From an uncultured Eubacteriales bacterium (lineage in GTDB: Bacteria > Bacillota > Clostridia > Lachnospirales > Lachnospiraceae): 64,000 bases of DNA. The DNA lies in assembly GCA_949284175.1 (NCBI GenBank), contig CASDVE010000016.1, positions 1 to 64,000 of the forward strand, given 5' to 3'. This document shows positions 7,525-17,274 of this stretch, piece after piece. Position numbers and translations under genes: made by a program. The notes beneath the pieces were generated by a model, which was not told the origin of the DNA, made no database searches, and saw only the letters and a program-made list of their open reading frames with translations. Each line of letters begins with the position of its first letter. Position 1 is the first letter of the stretch.

Positions 7525-8883
7525 TTATACCAACTCAGCACCATTTGTTTTTATTAGGTTTTGATACCAAAACGCTGAATCTTTTAAAATGCGTTTTTGT
7601 GTTTCATAATCCACATAGATTAGCCCAAATCGCTCATTATATCCACATGCCCATTCAAAATTATCCATAAGCGACCATTGGAAATACCCTCTAATATCAA
7701 TCCCGTCTTGTTTTGCATGTTTTACTTGTGTTAAATATCTTGCTAAGAAATCAATTCTATTTGGATCATGAACCTTTCCGTCCAATGATACTACATCATG
7801 GCAGGAAAGACCATTTTCTGTGATATAAATTGGTTTTTTATAGCGTTCATATAAAAACTTTGGTCCCCAATATAAACACTCTGGCGTAATCGGCCATCCC
7901 ATTGCTGTCTTTGGGAATCCTTCGTATCGTTTCACCTCTTCTGGTTTTCCATCTTCTCCCATACGAATACATTTTCCATTATAAATATTTTGACCGTAGA
8001 AATCAATCGGTTCTGAAATTAATTTTAAATCACTTTCTTTTATCTTTGGTAGGTACTCTTTATAAAGCTCCATTCCCTCTTCTGGATATTGCCCTTTCAT
8101 AACAGGATCAGACCACCAAGCCACATTCCAAGTCCAGTTGCTTACGTCTTTGTTCATTCCAAATAAATGTTGCCTTGCCGCTTCTATGTCTTCTTTGGAG
8201 TTGGTTTCTGGATAGCTCATCGTTCCCGTTGGTGCATAGCCAATTTGAATCTCTTGTTTTGCATATTCTCGTAACATCTGAACGGCTCTACCATGTGCCA
8301 TCAGTGCATGATGTGCCATTAAGAACGTATCTTTTACTGGCACTTTTAACCCTGGAGCGTGTTCTCCTGTTAAAAATCCAAGTCCTACAAAACACTGTGG
8401 CTCATTTAACGTGAAAAAGTATTTCACTTGATCACTAAAGTTTTCTGCCACCACTTTTGCATAATAGCCAAACCATTCAACAAAATCAGGATTCATAAAT
8501 CCGCCTTTTTTGTATAACTCATAAGGGAGTTCCCAATGATACAATGTAATATATGGCTCTATTCCAGCTTTTTTTAACTCTTCAATCAGCTCCTTATAAA
8601 AGCGGATTCCCTCTTCATTCACCGCTCCAATGCCCTCTGGAAGAATTCTAGCCCAATTAATAGAAAAACGATATGCTTGTAATCCAATTTTTTTCATAAG
8701 GGCAACATCTTCACGAAAACGGTGATAGTGATCACAAGCCACATCTCCTGTATGTCCTCCATATATCTTGCCTTGTTCCCTTACATAAACATCCCAAATA
8801 TTCAATCCTTTTCCTGCTTCTTTATAAGCTCCTTCAATTTGATAAGAACTTGTAGCTGCACCCCAAACAAATGGCTCTTTCAT
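7525..8883 (-). CDS. GH1 family beta-glucosidase
   Basis: The 452-residue protein has the usual GH1 length. The acid/base Glu161 lies in FTLNEPQ and the nucleophile Glu356 in YITENGLS; the QIEGAY and YHWELP motifs are present. There is no signal peptide, so it acts in the cytosol. In a glucomannan pathway such an enzyme removes non-reducing-end glucose from imported oligosaccharides so that the phosphorylases can proceed; this role is inferred from the operon. There is no 6-phospho-glycosidase signature to prove a phosphorylated substrate, and no PTS gene nearby. The ribosome binding site is AAGGGGGG just before ATG 8883. It sits 25 bases after the mutase gene. Confidence 0.9.
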   Translation of the reverse strand: MKEPFVWGAATSSYQIEGAYKEAGKGLNIWDVYVREQGKIYGGHTGDVACDHYHRFREDVALMKKIGLQAYRFSINWARILPEGIGAVNEEGIRFYKELIEELKKAGIEPYITLYHWELPYELYKKGGFMNPDFVEWFGYYAKVVAENFSDQVKYFFTLNEPQCFVGLGFLTGEHAPGLKVPVKDTFLMAHHALMAHGRAVQMLREYAKQEIQIGYAPTGTMSYPETNSKEDIEAARQHLFGMNKDVSNWTWNVAWWSDPVMKGQYPEEGMELYKEYLPKIKESDLKLISEPIDFYGQNIYNGKCIRMGEDGKPEEVKRYEGFPKTAMGWPITPECLYWGPKFLYERYKKPIYITENGLSCHDVVSLDGKVHDPNRIDFLARYLTQVKHAKQDGIDIRGYFQWSLMDNFEWACGYNERFGLIYVDYETQKRILKDSAFWYQNLIKTNGAELV

Positions 8884-8908
8884 GATAGTCCCCCCTTAAC
8901 ATTCATCA

Positions 8909-10630
8909 TTATTTTGTTAATTCTTTAACAGCTTGTGTAAGACGGGATAACTTTTCTTTTGCGTCTTCAAAATCCATCCCTCTTACCCCGATATAAAACT
9001 TAATTTTTGGTTCTGTTCCAGACGGACGAACACAGCACCATGCTCCTTCTTCCAATTGGAAATACAATACATTGGATTTTGGAAGTCCCGTATCACTCTT
9101 TGTTCCATCTGACATCTTTTGCACAATACCTTCTTTATAATCCCGAAACTCTTCCACTTGGTAATCGCCAACTTTCATTGGTGGCTGATTTCTAATCTGT
9201 TCCATCATGGACTGAATCTTCTTTGCTCCATCCTGTCCTTTTAATGTCACAGTGACAAGATCTTCTTGATAGTATCCATAAGTCTGATATAAATTTCTCA
9301 TTTGTTCACAAAGATCAATCCCTTTGTCCTTATAATACGCAGCTGTTTCACAAAGTGCCATCACCGCAACAACTGCATCTTTATCCCTAGCATGGGTTCC
9401 AATTAAGCAACCATAGCTTTCTTCATATCCAAATAAAAATTCATGACTTTTGTTTTGTTCAAAGAATTTGATTTGTTCTCCTATGTATTTAAATCCTGTT
9501 AATGTTTCAATCAAAGTTACTCCATAGGCTTTTGCAATTTCTTTTGCCATCTTTCCTGATACAATGGTTGTTACAACGGCTCCATTTTCTGGCAACTGTC
9601 CGAGTTCTTTTCTTCTTGCCAGTTCATATTCTAAAATAAGCATTCCAGACATATTTCCTGTAAAGCTCATATATTCGCCAGTCTTTGTATCCTTTGCATA
9701 GATTCCAAGACGATCGGCATCTGGGTCTGTGGCAAGGACAATATCCGCATCCACTTCTTTTGCAAGTTTTAACGCCAGTTCAAAAGCTTTTTTATCTTCT
9801 GGATTCGGATAGCCTACGGTGCTAAAGTTTCCATCTGGAAGCTCTTGCTCTTTTACCACCCAAACTTGTTCAAATCCAAGTTCTTTTAAAATTCTTCTCA
9901 CTGGAAGATTTCCCGTTCCATGAAGTGGTGTATAGACAATTTTTAAGTTTTTAGCTTGATTTTTAATGGCTTGTGGACTAAGCACCAATTGTTTCAATGC
10001 TTCCATATAGCGATCATCCATCTCACTTCCGATGATTTCCAAAAGCCCTTTTTCTTTTGCCTCTTCTTCGCTCATAGTCTTAACGCTTGCATAGTCCACA
10101 ACTTGATTCACTTCTGCAATGATCTGTTCATCTTTTGGATAGGTAATTTGTGCACCATCTTCCCAATACACTTTATATCCATTATACTCTGCTGGATTAT
10201 GACTAGCTGTAATAACAACACCTGCAATACAACCAAGCTGTCTTAAGGCAAAGGATAACTCTGGCGTCGGTCTTAAAGATGGGAATAAATAGGCCTTAAT
10301 TCCATTTCCAGCCATACAAAGGGCAGTTTCCTTTGCAAACTCTGGTGACATATTTCTAGAATCATAGGCAATGGCAATTCCCTTTTTTTCTCCCTGTTCT
10401 TTTAAAATATAATTGGCAAGCCCTTGTGTTGCCTTTCTCACTGTGTAAATGTTCATACGGTTTGTACCAGCACCGATGACACCACGAAGTCCACCTGTTC
10501 CAAATTCTAAGTCTTTATAAAAACGATCTTCGATTTCTTTTTCATCTGTTATCGCCTTTAATTCCTTTTTTGTATCTTCATCAAAATAAGGTGATTCACA
10601 CCAAAATTCGTATTGTTTCTTTGCTGTCAT
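8909..10630 (-). CDS. Phosphomannomutase / phosphoglucomutase
   Basis: The 573-residue alpha-D-phosphohexomutase starts at ATG 10630 behind GAAAGGAGTCGTCAT. Motifs in order: TASHNP with the phosphoserine Ser143, the metal loop DPDADR (302-307), the sugar-binding loop GYEESYG (~395) and the phosphate-binding loop RPSGTEPK (~545). It interconverts hexose 1- and 6-phosphates. In this operon the useful reaction is mannose 1-phosphate, made by the two GH130 phosphorylases, to mannose 6-phosphate for the isomerase. The family is also active on glucose 1-phosphate, and sequence alone does not settle the preference. It is cytosolic, between the CE17-like esterase and GH1. Confidence 0.9.
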   Translation of the reverse strand: MTAKKQYEFWCESPYFDEDTKKELKAITDEKEIEDRFYKDLEFGTGGLRGVIGAGTNRMNIYTVRKATQGLANYILKEQGEKKGIAIAYDSRNMSPEFAKETALCMAGNGIKAYLFPSLRPTPELSFALRQLGCIAGVVITASHNPAEYNGYKVYWEDGAQITYPKDEQIIAEVNQVVDYASVKTMSEEEAKEKGLLEIIGSEMDDRYMEALKQLVLSPQAIKNQAKNLKIVYTPLHGTGNLPVRRILKELGFEQVWVVKEQELPDGNFSTVGYPNPEDKKAFELALKLAKEVDADIVLATDPDADRLGIYAKDTKTGEYMSFTGNMSGMLILEYELARRKELGQLPENGAVVTTIVSGKMAKEIAKAYGVTLIETLTGFKYIGEQIKFFEQNKSHEFLFGYEESYGCLIGTHARDKDAVVAVMALCETAAYYKDKGIDLCEQMRNLYQTYGYYQEDLVTVTLKGQDGAKKIQSMMEQIRNQPPMKVGDYQVEEFRDYKEGIVQKMSDGTKSDTGLPKSNVLYFQLEEGAWCCVRPSGTEPKIKFYIGVRGMDFEDAKEKLSRLTQAVKELTK

Positions 10631-10681
10631 ATGACGACTCCTTTCTACCACAGTTCTTTTATCACTTTTTTCTATACTGTC

Positions 10682-11773
10682 TTATGCACCAATGATAGAC
10701 AATAAATAAAATGGAGATTGATCCTCATTTGTGGATGTTATAATCTGAATCGAAACGGTATGCTTTTTTCGTTCTCCATGATGTAAAATAGGTTCAAGAT
10801 AAAGACAATCGCCCCAATCCTCTGCAAAATTGCTATCCAATATTATAGCATTCTCCTCATCGCCATCAAGGATCACCTTTGCAATAGGGGCTGGCTTTTT
10901 GATGGTTTTTCGATACTGAATGGCAATACAACTTCCCTCTACCATAAAGGTAATGGAATCCCCTTCTTTTTTTCCAATCCATCCATTTTTAAAGAAATCA
11001 AGATGCCCTTTTTTCTCTTCGGTATCCACATGAAATCCCTCTAATGCTGGAATGCTATTTTGAATGGTCAAGCGATAAGCGTGTTCATATCCATTCTGTG
11101 TCAACGGATTTTTTAATAACTCCACTTTACTCTGCTCTTTCATTCCCTGTTTTTTTATGCTCTCCAAAAATTTAATTAATTCCTTTGCAACCAATTCATG
11201 CCCTTTGTCATTGGGATGTAAACCATCAGGTGTTATTTCCTCTCTTGTATACACCCCTTTTTTTATTTGCTCATAGAGTGTATCTTTTATGCTAATATGA
11301 GGAATTCCGTAATAATCCCCAACTGCATTATGATATTCTTGTGCATTATGCCCATCATCATAAAACACATTATTTAGTAAAAGGATTGCTGGCTCTGAAT
11401 GCCAACAAAGTAGTTGCCGTAATACCCCTTCATACGTTTCTTGGAAAAATTCTTCCGCCTCATCATTGACACTAAAATCCACAAACACAACATCTGGTTG
11501 ATAGATTAACAGATCTCTCTTGACTCTTGCCGTACCAAAATGAGAACTTGTTCCACCAATTCCTGCATTGACATAGTGAATCTCTGCCTCTTTAAATGTG
11601 TCCTTCCACCACTGATACACACGATAAGCATAACAACTTTCTTCTGTTGACGCAAGACTTCCTTGTGTAATGGAACCTCCAAAAAAACCAATAGTGATTT
11701 CTTCTCCTTCACTGGCTCTTTTCATGCAATTTTTTAGACGCCATAGGTTATTTTTTATTTCCACAGCTCCCAT
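10682..11773 (-). CDS. CE17-like SGNH acetylesterase with C-terminal beta domain
   Basis: This 363-residue protein lacks a signal peptide. The SGNH hydrolase part spans ~25-210: block I GFFGGSIT with nucleophile Ser34, NAGIGGT, DFSVND, and the DGLHPND block with Asp183/His186. From ~215 a beta-rich domain with FFKNGWIGKKEGDS-type strands resembles the carbohydrate-binding (CBM35-like) part of the CE17 esterase known from the Roseburia mannan locus. It probably removes 2-O-acetyl groups from imported mannooligosaccharides in the cytosol, together with the neighbouring CE2. The start at 11773 follows AGGAATGGGAG. The SGNH assignment is firm; CE17 and regioselectivity are inferred from context and layout. 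Confidence 0.8.
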   Translation of the reverse strand: MGAVEIKNNLWRLKNCMKRASEGEEITIGFFGGSITQGSLASTEESCYAYRVYQWWKDTFKEAEIHYVNAGIGGTSSHFGTARVKRDLLIYQPDVVFVDFSVNDEAEEFFQETYEGVLRQLLCWHSEPAILLLNNVFYDDGHNAQEYHNAVGDYYGIPHISIKDTLYEQIKKGVYTREEITPDGLHPNDKGHELVAKELIKFLESIKKQGMKEQSKVELLKNPLTQNGYEHAYRLTIQNSIPALEGFHVDTEEKKGHLDFFKNGWIGKKEGDSITFMVEGSCIAIQYRKTIKKPAPIAKVILDGDEENAIILDSNFAEDWGDCLYLEPILHHGERKKHTVSIQIITSTNEDQSPFYLLSIIGA

Positions 11774-11809
11774 CTCCCATTCCTATTTTTTATATTTTTT
11801 CCACCTTTT

Positions 11810-12871
11810 TTATTGTGTTTCTTTCTCTTTCCATATGGAAATTTTTTGATCCAAGTTTTCTATATACTGTGATAGTTCTTGTGCCATCTCTTCTGCCTCA
11901 GATCCTCTAATATGTCCAGGTGTTCCACATCCATTTTTTGAATATAGGAAATGAAAGATTTTATCATCCTTTAATTCTTCACAGATCCGCTCAATGGAAC
12001 GATCCCAGTTTTTATCATGGCATAAAATTGTGGTTGTCAAAAGAATGACTGCCTTAGGGTAAGTCTTTCTAATACTCTCAATCCATCTTTTATAATGAGT
12101 CCTCCATCGAATGGCTTTTTCACACTCCATATCTTCTTTCATATAATCTTCTGGATGGTTATCATTTTGTCCAATTGCTACAATCACAACATCTGGAGTA
12201 TAGCGACTAAAATCCCATGTTGTCATCGGACTAATTTCTGGATTATAATGCACCTTATCCCATACGCTCTCCATCCCTAAAAACTCTGGATCACAAAACC
12301 AACCTGTTCCATCCAACAGGGCGATACCACCTTGTGCAATATCGTGAATCTGAGCATTTAATTTTCTTGCCGTTATCCACCCATAGGAATACCAACTGTT
12401 AGAATACTCTCCATTATGTTCTGGATCTACCTGTCCTCGATATTCTTCTGCCTCTGATACCTCTCCTGCTGATACAGAATCCCCATAGACTTCTATTTTT
12501 CTCTTTGGTTTTTGTGGCATTTCAAGCAATTGGCTTCCTTCTGACAATGTCAGTTCCTCTAATATCAGTTCATGACAGCTATCCATCCGTTTAAAAAATA
12601 AAACTTCATGTTCTCTCTCTTCTCCATCAACCAGTAATAACTCGGTCATGCCTTCATCCTTAAGTTCAAAGGTCTTTTGTTCTCCATCGACAATAGCTCC
12701 AACATAATTCTTCCAATACACTCTTTTATTTTGCACTTTTAATGTGGCCGTTCTCCCAAAGAATCGAAATCCAAGAGATGTGGCTGGAAAAATAAATTGT
12801 GGTCGCTTTGGATCGCTATCATCAATTCTTCCACTATATTGTAACTTCTGATTATCAAGTGCAACCTTCAT
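11810..12871 (-). CDS. CE2 family acetyl-mannan esterase
   Basis: The 353-residue protein starts at ATG 12871 behind ATGGAGGACAGAAAT; the longer frame from 12949 overlaps the intercistronic hairpin and has no site. An N-terminal jelly-roll part (1-~120, with FRFFGRTATL) precedes an SGNH domain: VYGDSVSAGEV with Ser132, AIGQNDNHPEDY, and GCGTPGHIRGSEAEEMA with catalytic His320. The order jelly-roll then SGNH is the CE2 arrangement. It should take acetyl groups from the O3/O4/O6 positions of mannose, complementing the 2-O-specific CE17 type. No signal peptide. It follows a terminator-like hairpin, so its expression is probably lower than that of the genes upstream. Confidence 0.85.
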   Translation of the reverse strand: MKVALDNQKLQYSGRIDDSDPKRPQFIFPATSLGFRFFGRTATLKVQNKRVYWKNYVGAIVDGEQKTFELKDEGMTELLLVDGEEREHEVLFFKRMDSCHELILEELTLSEGSQLLEMPQKPKRKIEVYGDSVSAGEVSEAEEYRGQVDPEHNGEYSNSWYSYGWITARKLNAQIHDIAQGGIALLDGTGWFCDPEFLGMESVWDKVHYNPEISPMTTWDFSRYTPDVVIVAIGQNDNHPEDYMKEDMECEKAIRWRTHYKRWIESIRKTYPKAVILLTTTILCHDKNWDRSIERICEELKDDKIFHFLYSKNGCGTPGHIRGSEAEEMAQELSQYIENLDQKISIWKEKETQ

Positions 12872-12904
12872 TATTTCTGTCCTCCATATCCATGTAAATA
12901 ATGA

Positions 12905-12960
12905 TAAAAAAGCCAAACCACTTGAGCCTTCTTCTACCACAAGACTCAAGCAGTTCAGCT
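12905..12960 (-). terminator. Intra-operon terminator/attenuator between GH130 and CE2
   Basis: On the minus strand AGCTGAACTGCTTGAG pairs over 16 positions (some G-U) with CTCAAGTGGTTTGGCT and is followed by TTTTTTA. It lies between the mannosylglucose phosphorylase stop and the CE2 start, so it likely cuts part of the transcription into the esterase-mutase-GH1-manA half of the operon. Confidence 0.75.
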
Positions 12961-12971
12961 CAAAAATGTCC

Positions 12972-14144
12972 TTATTCTTGTTTCAATAATTCTAAGTTTT
13001 TATCAATCAGTTCTATCCGCTGTTTTACACAGTCTGGAGAGCGAAGTGGATCTTTTGGTGTGTTATATAAGTAATCTTCTAACTGATCAATGGTCGTTGT
13101 TGCCACGTGCATTCTTGTGTCGCTGGACGCATAGTAGATATAGACATCCCCATTGTCTTTTGCAATAGCACCGTTGGTAAATACAACGTTTGATACATCA
13201 CCAACTCTTTCTTTTCCAAGAGGTACTAAGAAGACGCCAGATGGCTCTGCAATGACTTTTGTTGGCTCATGAAAATCTGTTGCAAAGGCGTATAAAACAT
13301 AGCGAAGTCCTGCTGCCGTATTTCTTACCCCATGGGCAATATGAATCCAGCCTTTTTTTCCTTTAAAAGGAACTGCTCCTGCACCATTTTTTGCCTCCGT
13401 TAAAGTATGGTACACACGTCTACTAATAATGGTTTCTTCATCAATCACTGCGTGTTCTATATCATCACACAAACCAAAACCAATTCCTCCACCACTTCCT
13501 GTTTCAATGAAGCCATCCATTGGTCTTGTGTAGAATGCGTATTTTCCATTGACAAATTCTGGGTGAAGCACCACATTTCTCTGCTGAGGAGAACGAAGTG
13601 TTTTTAAATTATCAAGGCGTTCCCAAGTTTTTAAGTCCTTTGTTCTCACAATGCCAGCTTCTGCAACCGCAGCGGACAAATCCGCATTTTCTCTATCTTT
13701 GCTTTCAGAACAAAACACTCCATAGATCCATCCATCTTCATGCTTTGTCAAACGCATATCATATACATTGGTTTCTTCTTTACAAGTATCAGGTAACACA
13801 ACTGGATGATCCCAAAAACGGAATCCGTCAATTCCATTTTCACTCTCTGCCACAGCAAAAAATGATTTTCTGTCATTTCCTTCCACACGAGCCACAAGAT
13901 AATATTTTCCATTTAACTCAATAGCTCCAGAATTCATAACCGCATTAATACCAAGGCGTTCCATAAAAAATGGATTCGTTGTTTCATCTAAGTCATATCT
14001 CCAATGAATGGGAGCATGATCTCTTGTTAATACAGGATTTTTATAGCGAGTATAGATACCATTATAAAAATCTGCTTTTTCATTTTTTCTCTCAATCAGC
14101 TTTTCATACTTTGCAAGCTCCACATAGTATTGTTTATGTATCAT
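12972..14144 (-). CDS. GH130 4-O-beta-mannosyl-glucose phosphorylase
   Basis: The 390-residue protein matches the GH130 subfamily 1 size and features: [34 protein letters not shown], catalytic Asp129 in NVYDMRL, GVFCSES, and [11 protein letters not shown]. It splits beta-1,4-mannosyl-glucose with phosphate to mannose 1-phosphate and glucose in the cytosol. Its substrate is made by the epimerase encoded just before it, with which it overlaps by four bases (ATGA at 14141-14144), implying translational coupling. Subfamily assignment rests on length, N-terminal extension and epimerase coupling, as in Ruminococcus and Roseburia. Confidence 0.9.
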   Translation of the reverse strand: MIHKQYYVELAKYEKLIERKNEKADFYNGIYTRYKNPVLTRDHAPIHWRYDLDETTNPFFMERLGINAVMNSGAIELNGKYYLVARVEGNDRKSFFAVAESENGIDGFRFWDHPVVLPDTCKEETNVYDMRLTKHEDGWIYGVFCSESKDRENADLSAAVAEAGIVRTKDLKTWERLDNLKTLRSPQQRNVVLHPEFVNGKYAFYTRPMDGFIETGSGGGIGFGLCDDIEHAVIDEETIISRRVYHTLTEAKNGAGAVPFKGKKGWIHIAHGVRNTAAGLRYVLYAFATDFHEPTKVIAEPSGVFLVPLGKERVGDVSNVVFTNGAIAKDNGDVYIYYASSDTRMHVATTTIDQLEDYLYNTPKDPLRSPDCVKQRIELIDKNLELLKQE

Positions 14145-15319
14145 GAATGTTCAAGCCTCCTAATTACTTCTATACACATTCTTCCATTGTGATATGGACA
14201 TTTCCACGGTTCCACAATCGGTCTTTTCAGCGGATTATGATCGGCATCCAATGCCCAAAACCACTCTGATCCATTTCGTTTATCGATCAAATACTCCTTA
14301 ATGTAGTTCCAAACATCAACAGCTCCCTCATAGAATTTTTCCATGCCACTCTTTTGCCAAGCATTTAAAAATCCTACAACAGTTTCAGCCTGTACCCACC
14401 AAATTCTCGTCTGATCCACAACGCCATTTTCTGCTTCATTAACTAAAGAGTGAGCGATGTATGCACGTTGATAAATATTATCCGCAATCACAGCCGTTAC
14501 GTTTGATACTTTTTCTGTATATTCGTTATCTTCTAAAACCTCTGTTCCTCGATCCATTAACCAAGAAGTTTCAATATCATGTCCATAGGAATACAGATCG
14601 ATTAAGGTGTTCCAATGTTTATCAAAGAATACTTCTTGTCTTCCTAACTCTTTGTTGAATACTTTATTCACAAACAAGTCCATCATGAATCGAAGTCTTG
14701 CTCCTACTTCTTCATCCTTTGTGACACGATAAAGTTCTGTGTACGCTTCAAAAACATGGAGTAATGTATTCATTGTCTTTTCTGCGATGACTCCATTTTC
14801 TGATAACTTTTCATTGGATTCTGGCAGAAAATCAACCGTAAATGCCTCCAAATATCCTTCTTCATCCCGACATTTTGTTTCAATTAATTGATACAGTTCC
14901 TTTGCAATCTTTAAGGCTTCTTCCTCTTTTGTTACAGCATAGTAAGAAGAAAGTGCATAAATGGCAAAGGCTTGATTATAGGTATGTTTTGTTCCGTCAA
15001 GAACCGAGCCATCAGACTGTAAAGACCAGTAGACACCGCCATACTTTTTATCAAGACAGTGATCTTTTAAAAAAGAATAGGCGTGTTTTGCACTGTCTAA
15101 CAAATGCTCTTCTTTCAATAAATCATAGGCATTTGAGAAAAACCATAAAATTCTGCTATTTAAAATACAACCTTTTTCCGCTTTTTGATCCACTTCTAAA
15201 TCATAGCCCATGTAGCCATAATAGCCACCATTTTTTTTATCTTTTAGCCCCTCCCAAAATGGGATGAGGGCTTTTGTTAAGTGTTCTTTTACTTCTGATA
15301 CCAATTGTTTTGTTTCCAC
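14141..15319 (-). CDS. Cellobiose (mannobiose) 2-epimerase
   Basis: The 392-residue protein of the AGE/cellobiose 2-epimerase family is an (alpha/alpha)6-barrel. Conserved features include [21 protein letters not shown] with His188, [16 protein letters not shown] with catalytic His247, RIWWVQAE and the C-terminal PYHNGRMC with the second catalytic His. It converts the reducing-end mannose of mannobiose to glucose, making beta-mannosyl-glucose for the next enzyme. The start is GTG 15319; AAGGGAG lies 14 bases upstream, rather far, but no better start exists. It overlaps the following GH130 gene by four bases. Confidence 0.9.
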   Translation of the reverse strand: METKQLVSEVKEHLTKALIPFWEGLKDKKNGGYYGYMGYDLEVDQKAEKGCILNSRILWFFSNAYDLLKEEHLLDSAKHAYSFLKDHCLDKKYGGVYWSLQSDGSVLDGTKHTYNQAFAIYALSSYYAVTKEEEALKIAKELYQLIETKCRDEEGYLEAFTVDFLPESNEKLSENGVIAEKTMNTLLHVFEAYTELYRVTKDEEVGARLRFMMDLFVNKVFNKELGRQEVFFDKHWNTLIDLYSYGHDIETSWLMDRGTEVLEDNEYTEKVSNVTAVIADNIYQRAYIAHSLVNEAENGVVDQTRIWWVQAETVVGFLNAWQKSGMEKFYEGAVDVWNYIKEYLIDKRNGSEWFWALDADHNPLKRPIVEPWKCPYHNGRMCIEVIRRLEHS

Positions 15320-15350
15320 TTTCTATGTCAGACTCCCTTACTTTTTCTAA

Positions 15351-16376
15351 TTATCTTCTTCCAATCTCTGTATCTGTTTGTGTGACAACACTATGTTCTT
15401 TAATATAATTTACAACTTCATTCACTTCTGTAAATGCAAGACCTACATAAGAATCCGCTGCTCCATAATAGATAGCGATTTTTCCGGATTCAGAATCATG
15501 AATCGTTGCACATGGGAATGTAACATTAGGTACAAAGCCTCTTTCTTCATACCACTCTTCTGGTGTTAATAAGAAGTTTTCACAGCGATATTTCACGATG
15601 GATGGATTGTCAATATCAAGAATTGCTCCACCAATGCTATATACATATCCATTACAAGTTCCACTCACACCATGATAGAATAAGAGCCATCCTTCTGTTG
15701 TTTCAATTGGAGCTGCCCCTCCACCGATCTTTAAGGATTCCCACCATTCATTTCCTTTGCCCATCACATGGCGATGTTTTCCCCAGAATACAAGGTCTGG
15801 ACTTTCAGATAAGAAAATATCTCCAAATGGTGTATGTCCGCTATCGCTTGGTCTTGAAAGCATAACAAAGTTTCCATTAATTTTTCTTGGGAACAAGACT
15901 GCGTTTCTATTAAATGGAAGGAATGGGTTTTCCACACGGATAAATGTTTTAAAGTCTGTTGTTTTTGCCATACCGATGGCTGCTCCATAAAAATCTTGGC
16001 ACCAAATGATATAATAGGTATCTTCCACTTTTACAAGACGTGGATCATAGGCATAAATTGGCATAAAACTTTCACCATTTTCATCCACAAACGGAATCTT
16101 TTCTTTGTCAAATTCCCAATGAATGGCATCCTTACTTCTTCCTAAATAGATGTATGGAATTCCATTTGTCTGTTCTCCACGAAATACCCCAATAAATCCG
16201 TCTTCATAAGGCATAACCGCACTGTTGAAAATTCTTGCAACCCCTTCTACCGGATTGCGATCAATAATTGGATTTTCACTATATCTCCAAACTGGCATCC
16301 ATTCTTTACTATTTGCTGGTCTATCCTGCCATGGTACATTTGGCACCTTTGGTCCAATAATCTTTACATTGCTCAT
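15351..16376 (-). CDS. GH130 beta-1,4-mannooligosaccharide phosphorylase
   Basis: The 342-residue protein starts at ATG 16376 behind TTTGGAGGAAATATTAT (the ATG at 16424 overlaps the permease region and lacks a site). It is a five-bladed propeller of GH130 subfamily 2 type: short N terminus, NSAVMPYEDGFIGVFRGE, catalytic Asp111 in IYAYDPRL, FNRNAVLFPRKI, WESLKIGGG and LLFYHGV. It shortens mannooligosaccharides by phosphorolysis from the non-reducing end, giving mannose 1-phosphate. It is cytosolic, encoded between the importer permeases and the epimerase. Together with the 12972 GH130 it replaces a beta-mannosidase and saves ATP. Confidence 0.9.
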   Translation of the reverse strand: MSNVKIIGPKVPNVPWQDRPANSKEWMPVWRYSENPIIDRNPVEGVARIFNSAVMPYEDGFIGVFRGEQTNGIPYIYLGRSKDAIHWEFDKEKIPFVDENGESFMPIYAYDPRLVKVEDTYYIIWCQDFYGAAIGMAKTTDFKTFIRVENPFLPFNRNAVLFPRKINGNFVMLSRPSDSGHTPFGDIFLSESPDLVFWGKHRHVMGKGNEWWESLKIGGGAAPIETTEGWLLFYHGVSGTCNGYVYSIGGAILDIDNPSIVKYRCENFLLTPEEWYEERGFVPNVTFPCATIHDSESGKIAIYYGAADSYVGLAFTEVNEVVNYIKEHSVVTQTDTEIGRR

Positions 16377-16425
16377 ATAATATTTCCTCCAAATTTTCTT
16401 TTTTGTAATTCTTACTGCAATCAAC

Positions 16426-17271
16426 TCAACCTTTGACTGCTCCTTGAGTTAATCCACTATAAATCTGCTTTTGACATAAGATAAAGATAATTAACGCTGG
16501 AAGCATTGTGATAATAACACCAGCACAGATATAGTTATATTGATTACCAAGTGGTCCTGTAAACTTAAATAAAGAAGTCGCAACCGTTACATATTTATTC
16601 TTATCCTGTAAGTACAAGTTTGCTGTATAGTATTCGTTATATGTACCAACACCCTTTAAAATCATAACTGTTACAACGGCTGGTTTTAAAAGTGGGAATA
16701 AAATCTTAAAGAAGATTCCAAAATAAGTACATCCATCAAGAATCGCTGATTCATCCAATGACGTTGGAATATTTTCAAAAAACTGAATGAAAATATAAAT
16801 GGAAATAACATCTGTACCGCACATCAAAATAATATATCCCGGAAGACTATTAATTAAATGAAGAGAATACATAATTTGGTATACGGATACTTGCATCGCA
16901 ATTCCTGGAAGTAAGGATGCAAATAGGAACAGATTACGAATGATTCCATTTCCAAAAAATTTAAAGCGATTTAAAATATAAGCAAGCATAGAACCTGTTA
17001 GAATAGATCCAATTAAAACAAAGAATAGAATAATAATTGAGTTTCTAAATGCAAGCCCCATATTCGCTTTTTGCCACGCTTCGATAAAATTATCAAAATA
17101 AGTCCAACTTTGTGGAAGTGTCATAACATTAGTAGAAGCATATTCTTCTGGTGTTTTAAATGCAGTAATAACACAGACAACAACTGGTAAGACCGAAATA
17201 AACGCACCTAAGATCAAAGTGGCATATTTAAAAAGAATCCAAATAATTTTTTTCACTTTTGCTACATTCAT
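16426..17271 (-). CDS. ABC sugar importer permease, MalG type
   Basis: The 281-residue protein has six membrane segments and the EAA loop (ENIPTSLDESAILDGCTYFGIF) that binds the ATPase. The N terminus (IIWILFKYATLILGAF) and the C-terminal QKQIYSGLTQGAVKG end are typical of the MalG/CUT1 subunit. It forms the importer for mannooligosaccharides with the 17275 permease and the 18381 binding protein. It lies 3 bases after the previous permease gene. No ATPase gene of the MsmK/MalK type is present in the window. Confidence 0.9.
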   Translation of the reverse strand: MNVAKVKKIIWILFKYATLILGAFISVLPVVVCVITAFKTPEEYASTNVMTLPQSWTYFDNFIEAWQKANMGLAFRNSIIILFFVLIGSILTGSMLAYILNRFKFFGNGIIRNLFLFASLLPGIAMQVSVYQIMYSLHLINSLPGYIILMCGTDVISIYIFIQFFENIPTSLDESAILDGCTYFGIFFKILFPLLKPAVVTVMILKGVGTYNEYYTANLYLQDKNKYVTVATSLFKFTGPLGNQYNYICAGVIITMLPALIIFILCQKQIYSGLTQGAVKG

Positions 17272-17274
17272 TGG

